Source of the DNA: Bradyrhizobium sp. MOS003
GTDB taxonomy: Bacteria; Pseudomonadota; Alphaproteobacteria; Rhizobiales; Xanthobacteraceae
Reading direction: 5' to 3'
Assembly: GCF_003020125.1 (NCBI RefSeq)
Contig: NZ_PYFW01000001.1
Span: 1,302,001 to 1,366,000, forward strand
Length of the DNA: 64,000 nucleotides
Made by a program: the position numbers and the translations under genes. Below are positions 44,575 to 55,097 of this stretch, one piece after another (within the stretch, counting starts at the first letter, position 1; each line of letters starts with the position of its first letter). A model generated the notes under the pieces. The model was not told the origin of the DNA. It ran no database searches and saw nothing but the letters and a program-made list of their open reading frames with translations.

Positions 44575-45633
44575 ATGTCAGACGACGACAATTCTCCGAT
44601 CTCGACGCGCGAGGCGAGGCGGCTCTTCGCCGGCCTGAAGAGCGCGCCGGCGCTGGTGCTCGCCGTGTCGGGCGGCCCCGACTCGGTCGCGCTGATGTGG
44701 CTTGCAGCGCGCTGGCGGCGCAGCCTCGCGCGCGGCCCGGTTCTCACCGTCGTCACGATCGATCACGGCCTGCGGCGAGAGGCGGCGCGTGAGGCGCGTG
44801 AGGTCAAGCGGCTCGCCGCCGAGCTCGGATTGCCGCACCGGACCCTGCGCTGGCGCGGCGCAAAGCCGACGGCGGGTCTGCCGGCGGCGGCGCGCGAGGC
44901 GCGTTACCACCTGCTTGCGCAGGCCGCGCGTGCCGCCGGCGCGAGCCACGTGCTGACCGCTCACACCCGTGACGACCAGGCCGAGACCCTGTTGATGCGC
45001 CTGTTGCGCGGCAGCGGACTTGCCGGGCTGTCGGCAATGGCCTCCCACAGCCAGCGTGACGGAATCGTGCTGGCGCGTCCGCTGCTCGAGGTCCCGAAGG
45101 CGCAGCTGATCGCGACCTTGAGGCGGGCTGGAATCGGCTTTGCCGACGACCCTACCAACCGCGACACCGCCTTCACCCGGCCGCGGCTGCGTGCGCTGCT
45201 GCCGCTGCTTGCGGCCGAGGGGGGCGATGCCCGCACACTGGTGCGGCTCGCGGCCCGGCTGGCGCGGGCCAATGCGGCCGTCGAGTTGCTGGCCGACGGC
45301 GCCGAGCGTTTCCTCCATTTGCGGGATCGCGGCGATGCGTCGCAGGACGGTGTGCGAAGCTTCGAGGCCTCGGCCTTCGCGGGCCTGCCGGAGGAGGTCC
45401 GGCTGCGGCTCCTGTTGCGGGCCATCAACGCGCTCGGACATGAAGGGCCGGCGGAACTCGGCAAGGTTGAATCCCTCCTCGTGGTGCTCGACCAGGCCAT
45501 CGCCGAAAGCCCTCGCGCAGGCGCAAAGGGCCGGCCGGCCCTGAGGCAGACCCTTGCGGGAGCCTTGATCAGCCTTGCCGGCGGGCGTATCCACATCGCG
45601 CCGGCGCCGGCCCGGCGTCGCAAGGGCGGATAG
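44575..45633 (+). CDS. tilS: tRNA(Ile)-lysidine synthase TilS
   Basis: This 352-residue protein has the PP-loop motif SGGPDS (32-37), VVTIDHGLRREAAREAREVK, the HTRDDQAETLLMRLLRGSG block and DDPTNRDTAFTRPRLR, all typical of TilS. It converts C34 of the CAU-anticodon tRNA-Ile to lysidine with ATP and is essential. It lies between cpoB and ftsH, the usual alphaproteobacterial order. Confidence 0.95.
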   Translation: MSDDDNSPISTREARRLFAGLKSAPALVLAVSGGPDSVALMWLAARWRRSLARGPVLTVVTIDHGLRREAAREAREVKRLAAELGLPHRTLRWRGAKPTAGLPAAAREARYHLLAQAARAAGASHVLTAHTRDDQAETLLMRLLRGSGLAGLSAMASHSQRDGIVLARPLLEVPKAQLIATLRRAGIGFADDPTNRDTAFTRPRLRALLPLLAAEGGDARTLVRLAARLARANAAVELLADGAERFLHLRDRGDASQDGVRSFEASAFAGLPEEVRLRLLLRAINALGHEGPAELGKVESLLVVLDQAIAESPRAGAKGRPALRQTLAGALISLAGGRIHIAPAPARRRKGG

Positions 45634-45750
45634 GCACGGACGAGGGCGGATCATGACACCGGCCGTTTCCGGGCGGCCGACGTCAGGTCACCTTAACCAG
45701 GCAGGAAAAACCCCGGCCGGGTCGCCATTATTTCAGCGGGAATCGCTCTA

Positions 45751-45773
45751 AGATGGGATAAATAGTCCCATCT
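45751..45773 (+). promoter_or_regulatory. Inverted repeat in the ftsH leader
   Basis: AGATGGGA (45751-45758) and TCCCATCT (45766-45773) are perfect inverted arms with a 7-base A/T-rich loop, nested in an outer GGGAA/TTCCC pair (45738-45742, 45776-45780). It is 126 bases before the ftsH ATG. It could be a regulator site or a leader RNA hairpin; no T-run follows. Confidence 0.5.
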
Positions 45774-45898
45774 CGTTCCCTTGGCAGCGACCGGGGCGGC
45801 ACCTAAATTGTATTCGTCTAACGATGAGGATTCCTTGGGGATTTCCTCGTAGAGCCCAAGGATGAGGCCGCGATCCGCGCGACCACGAAGGAAGATCG

Positions 45899-47824
<1,926 letters not shown>

Positions 47825-47849
47825 TCGCGAACGGCAGATGAGATTGCAG

Positions 47850-47877
47850 AACGCGGCGGAAACGCCGCGTTTTTCGT
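47850..47877 (+). terminator. Rho-independent terminator after ftsH
   Basis: ACGCGGCG (47851-47858) and CGCCGCGT (47863-47870) form an 8-bp stem with a GAAA tetraloop, followed by TTTTCGTT. This is a classic strong terminator. Confidence 0.85.
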
Positions 47878-47994
47878 TGGCTGGTGGTTCGCGGATGCAG
47901 GGCGTCCCCGGCGCGAGCGGAGCGCGAGGCTCCCGGGGCAAACGCGGGAATCACTAAAGAAGAACTTAACGCTTGCGGCCTATTTTGGCCCGCC

Positions 47995-49440
47995 ATGACT
48001 GACCAGGTCGTCCACAGCGCGGTTCAACCGTTTTCGGCACGTGCGGCGCTCCCCTGGGCCGTGGGCCTCGGCGTCTATGCCCTGCTGCTGGTCGTCGGGC
48101 CGTGGCTGCTTGGTGATCCCGACAGCTATTCTCATATCGAGGTCGGGCGCTGGATCATCGCGCATGGCGCGCTGCCGGAGAGCGATCCGTTTTCGTTTTC
48201 AAAGCACGGCGCGCCCTGGATCACGTTCGAATGGCTCTCGGAAATCGTCTACGCCGGAGCCTACGCATTGTGCGGCTGGCCCGGCGTCGTCGTCGTCGCG
48301 GCAGCGGCGATTGCGCTCGCCTTTGGCCTCTTCACGTTCTTCCTGCTGCGTGAGCTCTCGCCGGCCCTGACGGCCCTCATGGTGATCGCGGCCATCATCC
48401 TGCTGGCGCCGCATATGCTGGCGCGGCCGCATGTCCTCGTGCTGCCGGTGATGGTGACCTGGGCGGCTGCCCTCGTGCGCTGCATGGATCGCGGCGGGCC
48501 TCCGCCATACTGGGCGCTGCCGCTGCTGGTGCTGTGGACCAATCTGCATGGCAGCGTGGTGCTCGCGCTCGGGCTGATCGGCCCGGCGGTGCTCGAGGCG
48601 CTGCTGCGTGAGGGGCGGAGCGAATGGCCGCGCGTGCTGCTGCGATGGCTGCCCTTCTCGGCCCTTGCCCTCGCTGCGTCCTGCCTGACGCCGCATGGGC
48701 CGGAACCGCTGCTGATGCCGCTGACGACACTCGGCCTCGGCTCTGCACTCGCCTGGATCGGGGAATGGCGGCCGCAGGATTTCAGCCATGTCGGTGGATT
48801 CGAGCTGCTGCTGCTGGCCGGCATCTTCGCGCTCGCGCGCGGCGTGACGCTGCCGGTCGTGCGGGCGCTGGTGGTGATCGGCCTGCTGCATTTCGCGCTG
48901 GCACAGGTGCGCAATGCGGATCTTCTGGCCATGCTGGCGCCGCTCTATCTGGCGGCCCCCTTGGGTCGGAAGTTCGGCGGGCGGATCACGGACGACGAGG
49001 CGGGTGCGTCGCGCGGCCTGAATCTGGCCGCGCTTGGTGTGTTGATCGCGATGAGCGGGGCAGCGCTGGCGCGCGAGATACGGCCGGCTGCCGTCATCAC
49101 CCCGCAGGTTGCCGTCGCTCGGGCCGAACTCGCCAAGGCGGGGCGCGTGCTGAACGATTATTCCTTCGGCGGCTATCTGATCTTCGCCGGCATTACCACC
49201 TTCATCGATGGTCGCGGCGAATTGTACGGGGGACCGTTCATCGACCGCTACAATCGGGCCCTGGCGCTGGTCGACCTCGCAGATTTTCTCAAGCTGCTCG
49301 ACGACTACGACATCGGCGCGACGCTGCTCGCGCCGAAAACACCGGCAGTCGCGATGCTCGACCGGCTGCCGCAGTGGCAGCGCGTCTACAGCGACGATGT
49401 AGCTGTCGTGCACAAGCGGCGGGATCCGCCGCAGCGATAA
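47995..49440 (+). CDS. Polytopic membrane protein, GT-C-like, paralogue of the 52.9-54.4 kb gene
   Basis: This 481-residue protein has about ten membrane helices and a soluble C-terminus. It is clearly related to the gene at 52941-54431, sharing LARPHVLVLPVMVTW, the NLHGSVVLALGLIGP block, VASCLTPHG and FGGYLIF with FIDGRGELYG. The layout (many helices plus a periplasmic tail) resembles lipid-linked sugar transferases of the GT-C type, but no DD/ExD motif is certain. The ATG at 47995 is chosen; the longer frame begins in the ftsH terminator region. Confidence 0.75.
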   Translation: MTDQVVHSAVQPFSARAALPWAVGLGVYALLLVVGPWLLGDPDSYSHIEVGRWIIAHGALPESDPFSFSKHGAPWITFEWLSEIVYAGAYALCGWPGVVVVAAAAIALAFGLFTFFLLRELSPALTALMVIAAIILLAPHMLARPHVLVLPVMVTWAAALVRCMDRGGPPPYWALPLLVLWTNLHGSVVLALGLIGPAVLEALLREGRSEWPRVLLRWLPFSALALAASCLTPHGPEPLLMPLTTLGLGSALAWIGEWRPQDFSHVGGFELLLLAGIFALARGVTLPVVRALVVIGLLHFALAQVRNADLLAMLAPLYLAAPLGRKFGGRITDDEAGASRGLNLAALGVLIAMSGAALAREIRPAAVITPQVAVARAELAKAGRVLNDYSFGGYLIFAGITTFIDGRGELYGGPFIDRYNRALALVDLADFLKLLDDYDIGATLLAPKTPAVAMLDRLPQWQRVYSDDVAVVHKRRDPPQR

Positions 49441-49442
49441 AG

Positions 49443-50126
49443 TCAGGCGGTGCCGAAGGCTGCGTATTGACCGCCGAGCGACACGCCGCTCAGGGCCTCT
49501 TCGAGGCGGCGCGCCGGTTTGGTGTCCCAGGGGAGCAGCAGGAAATGGCGCGCGCCGACCTCGCGCAAGCCGCCCGCCGCCATCAGCTTTCGGGTCTTGC
49601 CGGCACTGAGCAGGACGGCGTCCCGGTCGAATTCACAGCGCGCAACGGCAAGACGTGTCAGCGGGTTGTACGGATTGTGCTCGATCACGCAGACGAGCCC
49701 ACCGGGGCGTACCACCCGCCGCATCTCGGTGATGAAATGCGTCCATTCGGCCGGCACGACGTGGTGCATCACACAGACGGCCGTGACGAGATCGAAGCTG
49801 GCGTCCTCGAAAGGAAAAGTGCGGCCGTCGAACTCGCGGTACTCGACGCCGCTATTGGCCGCGCGGGCCTGCGCCAGGCTGGCCGACGAAACGTCGATGC
49901 CGCTCAACCGGCCGACGATGCCGTGCAGCAGCGGATGAAGGCTGCCGACGCCGCAGCCGACGTCCAGCATGCCGGGCCTCTCCGTGTCGAGCCGCTGCGC
50001 GATCAGGTCGCGCAGCAGATCGGCCTTCGCGCGCATGAAGAAATCATGCGGCAAGCCCGAGAAGTCGATCGAGGATTGCACGACGTCGCGATAGTTGGCG
50101 TGATAGCCGTCGAAGAGTTCAGTCAT
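49443..50126 (-). CDS. SAM-dependent methyltransferase (class I)
   Basis: This 227-residue protein has the SAM-binding motif LDVGCGVGS (54-62), the second acidic position in SGIDVSSASLAQA, and the later FDLVTAVCVMHHV and EMRRVVRPGGLVCVIEH blocks. It methylates a small molecule or glycan. It begins 8 bases after the glycosyltransferase stop, so the two form an operon. The ATG at 50126 is chosen; the longer frame lies inside the neighbouring gene. It converges on the membrane protein gene with only 2 bases between the stops. Confidence 0.88.
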   Translation of the reverse strand: MTELFDGYHANYRDVVQSSIDFSGLPHDFFMRAKADLLRDLIAQRLDTERPGMLDVGCGVGSLHPLLHGIVGRLSGIDVSSASLAQARAANSGVEYREFDGRTFPFEDASFDLVTAVCVMHHVVPAEWTHFITEMRRVVRPGGLVCVIEHNPYNPLTRLAVARCEFDRDAVLLSAGKTRKLMAAGGLREVGARHFLLLPWDTKPARRLEEALSGVSLGGQYAAFGTA

Positions 50127-50134
50127 GCGCAGGG

Positions 50135-51130
50135 TCACTCGTTGACGGCGTGAATCGCAGGCGCGGCCGCCGCCTCGTTGCGATCGAAGCCGGCGCGCGT
50201 CTGCACCACATAGAGCGGGCGGCGCTTCACCTCGGCATGGATGCGGCCGACATAAAGTCCCACGATGCCCGTCATCAGCATGTTGATGCCGCACAGCAGG
50301 GACACGACGACCATGGTCGAGGACCAGCCGGTGACCAGATGGCTGTCATTGCTGAGCCACAACAGGATCACCCAGCCGCCGTACAGCAGAGCCAGTCCCG
50401 AAACCGTCAATCCGCACCAGATTGCGAGCCGCAGCGGCAGATCGGAAAAGCCGAGTGCGGCGTTCATCGCGAGCCGCACCATCTTGAACAGAGGGTATTT
50501 GGTTTCGCCCGCTGCGCGCTCGAGGCGGTGGAAGGCGACCTCGGCCTGCCGGAAGCCCAGCCAAGCGATCATGCCGCGCACGAAGCGGTCCTGCTCCGGC
50601 ATCTGCATGAGTGCGTCGAGCACCTTGCGATCGATCAGGCGGAAATCGCCGACATCGGCGGGGATGCCGACGGAGGACATCCTGCCGAGGAGCCGGTAGA
50701 ACACATGCGCAGTCGCGCGCTTGAACCGGCTTTCGCCGTCGCGCGACAGGCGGCGGGCGTGGACGACATCGTTGCCTTCCTTCCACTTCGCGATCAATTG
50801 CTCGATCACTTCCGGCGGATCCTGCAGATCGGCGTCCATGACGATGATCGCTTCACCTTGCGCGGCGTCCATGCCGGCAGTGATGGCAACCTGGTGGCCG
50901 AAGTTTCGCGACAGGCCGATATAGCGGAAGCGCGGATCGCGCTGGGCGAGCGCCTGGAGCACGATGGAGCTGGAATCGCTGCTGCCGTCGTCGACGAAGA
51001 TCGCTTCTGCAGCCCCGTCGAGCCGCGACAAGACCAGGTCGAGCCGGCGCAGCAGGACCGGCAGCACGGCTTCCTCGTTGAACACGGGGATGACAAGGCT
51101 GTAGCGGATCGATCTGGAATTGGCCGCCAT
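50135..51130 (-). CDS. GT2 family glycosyltransferase (DPM1/GtrB-like)
   Basis: This 331-residue protein has a GT-A domain (YSLVIPVFNEE near residue 10, DDGSSD at 47-52, DADLQDPP at 99-106) followed by two membrane helices (about 240-262 and 270-295). Such enzymes load a sugar on undecaprenyl phosphate at the inner leaflet, and a GT-C membrane enzyme then uses it in the periplasm. The neighbouring polytopic proteins are candidates for that second step. All catalytic motifs are intact. Confidence 0.92.
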   Translation of the reverse strand: MAANSRSIRYSLVIPVFNEEAVLPVLLRRLDLVLSRLDGAAEAIFVDDGSSDSSSIVLQALAQRDPRFRYIGLSRNFGHQVAITAGMDAAQGEAIIVMDADLQDPPEVIEQLIAKWKEGNDVVHARRLSRDGESRFKRATAHVFYRLLGRMSSVGIPADVGDFRLIDRKVLDALMQMPEQDRFVRGMIAWLGFRQAEVAFHRLERAAGETKYPLFKMVRLAMNAALGFSDLPLRLAIWCGLTVSGLALLYGGWVILLWLSNDSHLVTGWSSTMVVVSLLCGINMLMTGIVGLYVGRIHAEVKRRPLYVVQTRAGFDRNEAAAAPAIHAVNE

Positions 51131-51260
51131 GCGAGAGATTCCGGCTGGGTTCAGGGGCGGAAGTCTAGTTCACCGGTGGTTAAGGTCGCCTTGCTGCAAC
51201 CGTTAAGGATTGGGCGGCCGGGGCGACTGAGGGAGGCGGAATGGGCGCGATGACTGATGA

Positions 51261-52853
51261 TCAACCTTGCGGTGCCGCCGCAGCGTCGGTTGAGGGCCTG
51301 CGGTGGATCTTGTAGAGAACAAATCGCTCCGAGGTATCCAGCACCTCAAGCAGGTCAGGCAGCGGGTTCGCAGCCGGCGGCCCAAGCACGTAGAGATAAT
51401 CGAAATCCCGGTACCAGGTGCGGACGAACGGCGGAACGCCTGCCGGCGATTGGTTCGTCGCGATCGCGGCAAGCAGCTCCGACGGCACCGGTCCCCCATA
51501 GGGAATGGCAAGATTGCGCACGCCCTCGCGTGGCCGCACGGGCTGCTTGCCCGCTTCCGTGAAGAGATTGGGCACGAACGCGTTGGCGTAATGCACGGCC
51601 AGCGTCGGTGCATAATACATCGGATACGAGGTGAGGTCGGCGAAGGGCGGGTCGCCATTGTCGCCCATGCTGCCAACGAGGACGCGCGAGCCGCGCTCGA
51701 TCTTCTGGAACGACGCGATGATCGCCGCATAGTCGGCGCGGTAGGGCAGCCACACCGCGAGGACGATGGCAAGATTGATAAGTATGATGCTGCTGATCGC
51801 GGCGAGCGCGGCTGTTCTCCAGGCACGGCTCGGCAGCGTCAGCGAGCTGAAGGCGGGCAGGATCAGGGCTGCTGCGGGAATGACGCGAAGGTCGACAAAC
51901 GCGGTTCCAAACAGCTTCGAAGGAATGACGAGGTAAAGCAGCGCAAAGCCGATCGCGAGCCAGGTCCCGGCCGGCGCGAGCCTGAGGACGCCGCGCCGTG
52001 CGGCGAACAGCAAGGAGATCATCAGCGCCAGGCCGGTCGCGGCCGCTGCGGTCAGATTGTAGCCGTTCAGGATGCGCAACGGCCAGACGGGCTTGAATCC
52101 GAAGAACCAGCTCGTCCCTTCGCTTCCGATCGAGCCCGCGGTCATTTGCATGATCCCGAACAACACGAGCGCCGGCAGGGCCAGCGCGCCGAGCCGCGCG
52201 GCCGCGACCCGGTACGCTATTCCCTGCCGACGAATGCGCGAGAGCTCGTAGAGGCCAAGCGTCGCGCCGTAGATGCCGAGCGAGAAGAAATGCGCCGCAT
52301 ACAGCGCGGCGACGAACAGCATGTTGGCAACGAAGCGCAGCGGCCAGGGGCCCTCGGCCAGCAACAGGTAGATCGCGATGCCTGAGAGAGCGAGGCCGAG
52401 TCCGAACTCGAAATTCACGAAGCCCCAGCTGAACGGCAGACAATAGAGGACAGCGAGCGCAGCGAAGCCGGCGAGCTGGACCCGACCCTTTCGGGCCCAT
52501 TCCAGCAGCAGCGCACCCCCGACGATCAGCAATTGGCTCAGCAGCAGAAACAGCCGCGTGGCGTTCTCGACGCTCATCAGCCGCGCCAGCTGCGGCACCA
52601 GCAGATCCATTCCAAGGTTGGGATAGAAGGCCCAGGCCACCTCGTAATGCGGATTGGCGTCGGGAGTGCCGTTCTGGCTCAGAATGTACATGCGGGCGAG
52701 GTGATTGGGATAATCCACCATCGCTGGAATGGGGGTCATCAGCACCGGCAGAAACGAGACGGCCGCCAGCACCGCCAGAACGGCGATCGCCACGGACCGC
52801 TCCGAGCCGAACCGAGCCGGGATTGTCAAAGTCGGCCTGTCAAAAGAAGACAT
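51261..52853 (-). CDS. Polytopic membrane protein of unknown function
   Basis: This 530-residue protein has about eleven membrane helices and a C-terminal periplasmic domain (about 420-530). An early loop reads PIPAMVDYPNHLARMYIL, where Asp and His residues could be catalytic as in GT-C enzymes. It is not clearly related to the two paralogues that flank the cluster. The start at 52853 drops 19 residues of the longer frame. It is on the same strand as the glycosyltransferase, 130 bases upstream, and probably takes part in the same glycan or lipid modification. Confidence 0.7.
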   Translation of the reverse strand: MSSFDRPTLTIPARFGSERSVAIAVLAVLAAVSFLPVLMTPIPAMVDYPNHLARMYILSQNGTPDANPHYEVAWAFYPNLGMDLLVPQLARLMSVENATRLFLLLSQLLIVGGALLLEWARKGRVQLAGFAALAVLYCLPFSWGFVNFEFGLGLALSGIAIYLLLAEGPWPLRFVANMLFVAALYAAHFFSLGIYGATLGLYELSRIRRQGIAYRVAAARLGALALPALVLFGIMQMTAGSIGSEGTSWFFGFKPVWPLRILNGYNLTAAAATGLALMISLLFAARRGVLRLAPAGTWLAIGFALLYLVIPSKLFGTAFVDLRVIPAAALILPAFSSLTLPSRAWRTAALAAISSIILINLAIVLAVWLPYRADYAAIIASFQKIERGSRVLVGSMGDNGDPPFADLTSYPMYYAPTLAVHYANAFVPNLFTEAGKQPVRPREGVRNLAIPYGGPVPSELLAAIATNQSPAGVPPFVRTWYRDFDYLYVLGPPAANPLPDLLEVLDTSERFVLYKIHRRPSTDAAAAPQG

Positions 52854-52940
52854 GTCGCGGGATCGCCGGGGTTTGAGCGCATGGGTCGTGTCCGCGGCAC
52901 ATTCGCTCAAGGTTACGCGTGCGTGCCCTCACGTGGGTGC

Positions 52941-54431
52941 TCACTTCAAGGGCGTCGCGGGCGCGCTGTCGGCATGGTCTCGCACATGGATCACGGCGAT
53001 GTCGTCCGTATAGATCCGCTTCCAGCCCTTGAGCTGGTCGAGGATCTGCGGGCCCGGCGCATCGGCAACCAGGAGCGTCGCGTCGATCTTGTACTCGTCG
53101 AGCAGGCGAGGCAGCAGCTCGGGCTTCTTGCCTTCCGTCGCCTTGAAGAAATCCATGACGAATTTCTCGCCATAGAGCTCGGCACGGCCGTCGACGAAGA
53201 CCGGAATGTTGCGCGAGATCAGATAGCCGCCGAACTGGTAGGCATTGAAGATGCGCTGCACCTTGCGTTGCTCGAGCAGATCGACGGCCGCAACCGGCGT
53301 ATGCGTCGTCGTGAAGGCGAAGCGGTGGTGCCCCATGTAGAGCGACGTCGAGGTCCAGCTCGCCGCCACGATCATCAGCGCGCCAAGCGCGGTGACAGTG
53401 CGGGCCGGCCAGCGCCCCGCATTGGCGGCGTCAGGCGCCGGGCGCGGGAACATCTCGCCGAGCGGCTTTGCCAGCACCAGCGGCACCAGGAACGCAAATG
53501 CCTCGATGCTCCTGACATGGGTCAGCGCGCTCCAGGTCAGGAACAGGATCAGGAAGATCCGGGGCGCCGACAGCACCAGGCCGCGATAATAGCCGAATGC
53601 GATCAAGCCGAGCAGGGCGCCTTCGAACGCCGTGAAGGTGGAGAAGTTCGCAGGCATCCATTCGAAGATCAGCGACAGCAGCTCGCCGAGGCCGAGGATG
53701 TTGGTCGCGCCCAGCAGCGTCCGCCAGCCATACGGCGTGAGGCAACTCGCGACCAGCGCGCCGATTCCGAACAATACCCAGCGCATGAACAGGGCAAGAC
53801 GTCGTCCCTTCTCGGCATGCTCGACGGCCTCGAGCGAGATCGGGCCGATCAGCGCGAGGCCCAGCACGAAGCCGCCATGCAAATTGGCCCAGAGCGCCAT
53901 CAACGGCAGCCAATACCAGGACGGCGCGCTCTTGCGGTCGGCAGCCGCCATCAGCACGCCGACCCACGCCACCATGACCGGCAGCGCCAGGATATGCGGA
54001 CGCGCCAGCACGTGATGGGTCGACAGCAGCAGCGCCAGCATCGCGAACAGCACTGCGCGTGGGGCCTCGATCTGCGCGTCGAGCAGATAGACGAAGATCG
54101 CGACCGTGATCGCGACCGCGACCGCGGTGAGGATGACGGGGCCTGCCCAGTCCAATTGCGCATGGGACCAGGCGAACAGGACCTGCGACAGCCACGACGT
54201 CGACATCCATGGCGCGCCCGTGCGCGTGAAGGAATAGAAGTCGGTGGTGGGCATGGCGTGGTGGTCGAGGATCCACTGCCCGATCTTGACCTGCCAGAAC
54301 GTGTCGGAGTCCTGGAGCCGGGTGTCGCCGAGGTAGAGGAAGAACAGATAGACGCCGGCGCCGACGCACAGCGGCACCAGCGCTCGCGCGCGGCTCTGCG
54401 CCGCGATGCTGTTGGCAAGGGAAAGGGACAT
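52941..54431 (-). CDS. Polytopic membrane protein, GT-C-like, paralogue of the 48.0-49.4 kb gene
   Basis: This 496-residue protein has about ten membrane helices and a soluble tail. It shares LARPHILALPVMVAW, NLHGGFVLGLALIGP, VASCLTPYG and FGGYLISRNIPVFVDGRAELYG with the protein at 47995-49440. In both, the loop before the first long periplasmic helix holds an acidic residue in SDTFWQVKIGQW/PDSYSHIEVGRW. The start at 54431 has GAGG five bases upstream, and the longer frame adds 30 Pro/Arg-rich residues. The function is unknown; sugar transfer is a possibility. Confidence 0.75.
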   Translation of the reverse strand: MSLSLANSIAAQSRARALVPLCVGAGVYLFFLYLGDTRLQDSDTFWQVKIGQWILDHHAMPTTDFYSFTRTGAPWMSTSWLSQVLFAWSHAQLDWAGPVILTAVAVAITVAIFVYLLDAQIEAPRAVLFAMLALLLSTHHVLARPHILALPVMVAWVGVLMAAADRKSAPSWYWLPLMALWANLHGGFVLGLALIGPISLEAVEHAEKGRRLALFMRWVLFGIGALVASCLTPYGWRTLLGATNILGLGELLSLIFEWMPANFSTFTAFEGALLGLIAFGYYRGLVLSAPRIFLILFLTWSALTHVRSIEAFAFLVPLVLAKPLGEMFPRPAPDAANAGRWPARTVTALGALMIVAASWTSTSLYMGHHRFAFTTTHTPVAAVDLLEQRKVQRIFNAYQFGGYLISRNIPVFVDGRAELYGEKFVMDFFKATEGKKPELLPRLLDEYKIDATLLVADAPGPQILDQLKGWKRIYTDDIAVIHVRDHADSAPATPLK

Positions 54432-54838
54432 GCCGCCTCGTCGTCCTGTTGTTCTTGTCGGTCGGGCACGGTCCGGAGCCGGAGTTGGCGCAATGTGCGG
54501 CGCGGTTTCCGGGAGGATCATGCTCGAACAATCACCTGAAGCGCGATGAATGATTCATCGCGTCGCGCGTCAGTCCGGGCGAGCGGCATTGGACCACGGG
54601 CGATCATAACTTCGGGTAAACTGGCCGGTCACGCCGGCTTCATGTCCCGACAATTTAACGGATTGTTTTAGATTTCGATTTACCATCGACGAATACACGC
54701 AAACCGCTTGGTGTTTACGCAGTCGAATTAACTGCGGCGCAATTCTTTGCCTCTACGTTCGGTTCCATGGTCGGGCGGCGCTGGGAAGCCGGAAAGACCA
54801 GATCAGTTGTAGCCTCGTGTACTCATTTGGAGCACTCT
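54432..54838. other. Divergent region between membrane protein and flp gene
   Basis: These 407 bases hold no gene. The main feature is a perfect palindrome at 54542-54562. The right part (54640-54740) is A/T-rich compared with its surroundings and probably holds the flp promoter. Confidence 0.55.
54542..54562. promoter_or_regulatory. 21-bp perfect palindrome
   Basis: CGCGATGAAT (54542-54551) and ATTCATCGCG (54553-54562) are perfect inverted arms around a single base. The site lies 111 bases upstream of the membrane protein start and about 280 bases upstream of flp. It may be a regulator site or a member of a dispersed repeat. Confidence 0.55.
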
Positions 54839-55003
54839 ATGAAGAACCTCGTTGCGCGTTTCCTGAAGGATGAATCCGGCGCCACCGCCATTGAATACGG
54901 CCTGATCGCTGCCGGCATCGCGCTGGCGATCATCACCGTCGTCAACAACCTCGGCACCACGCTGAACACCAAGTTCACCGCGATCTCGACCAGCCTCAAG
55001 TAA
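54839..55003 (+). CDS. Flp family type IVb pilin
   Basis: This 54-residue prepilin has a basic leader followed by DESGATAIEYGLIAAGIALAII. Cleavage by a TadV/CpaA peptidase after Gly14 puts Glu at position +5 (Glu19) beside Tyr20, as required for Flp pilins. It would form the Tad/Flp adhesive pilus. No tad/cpa genes are adjacent, so this is an orphan pilin whose assembly system must lie elsewhere. The ATG at 54839 gives the exact family N-terminus. A strong terminator follows. Confidence 0.93.
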   Translation: MKNLVARFLKDESGATAIEYGLIAAGIALAIITVVNNLGTTLNTKFTAISTSLK

Positions 55004-55028
55004 GACTGGACGAACCAGAGATTTTCGA

Positions 55029-55059
55029 GAGCCCCGTCCTGACGGGGCTCTTTTCTTTT
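55029..55059 (+). terminator. Rho-independent terminator after flp
   Basis: GAGCCCCGTC (55029-55038) and GACGGGGCTC (55041-55050) form a perfect 10-bp stem, followed by TTTTCTTTT. Confidence 0.9.
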
Positions 55060-55097
55060 GGGCGAAGCTTGGGCAGTTCGGCCGTCAGTTCAATCAG

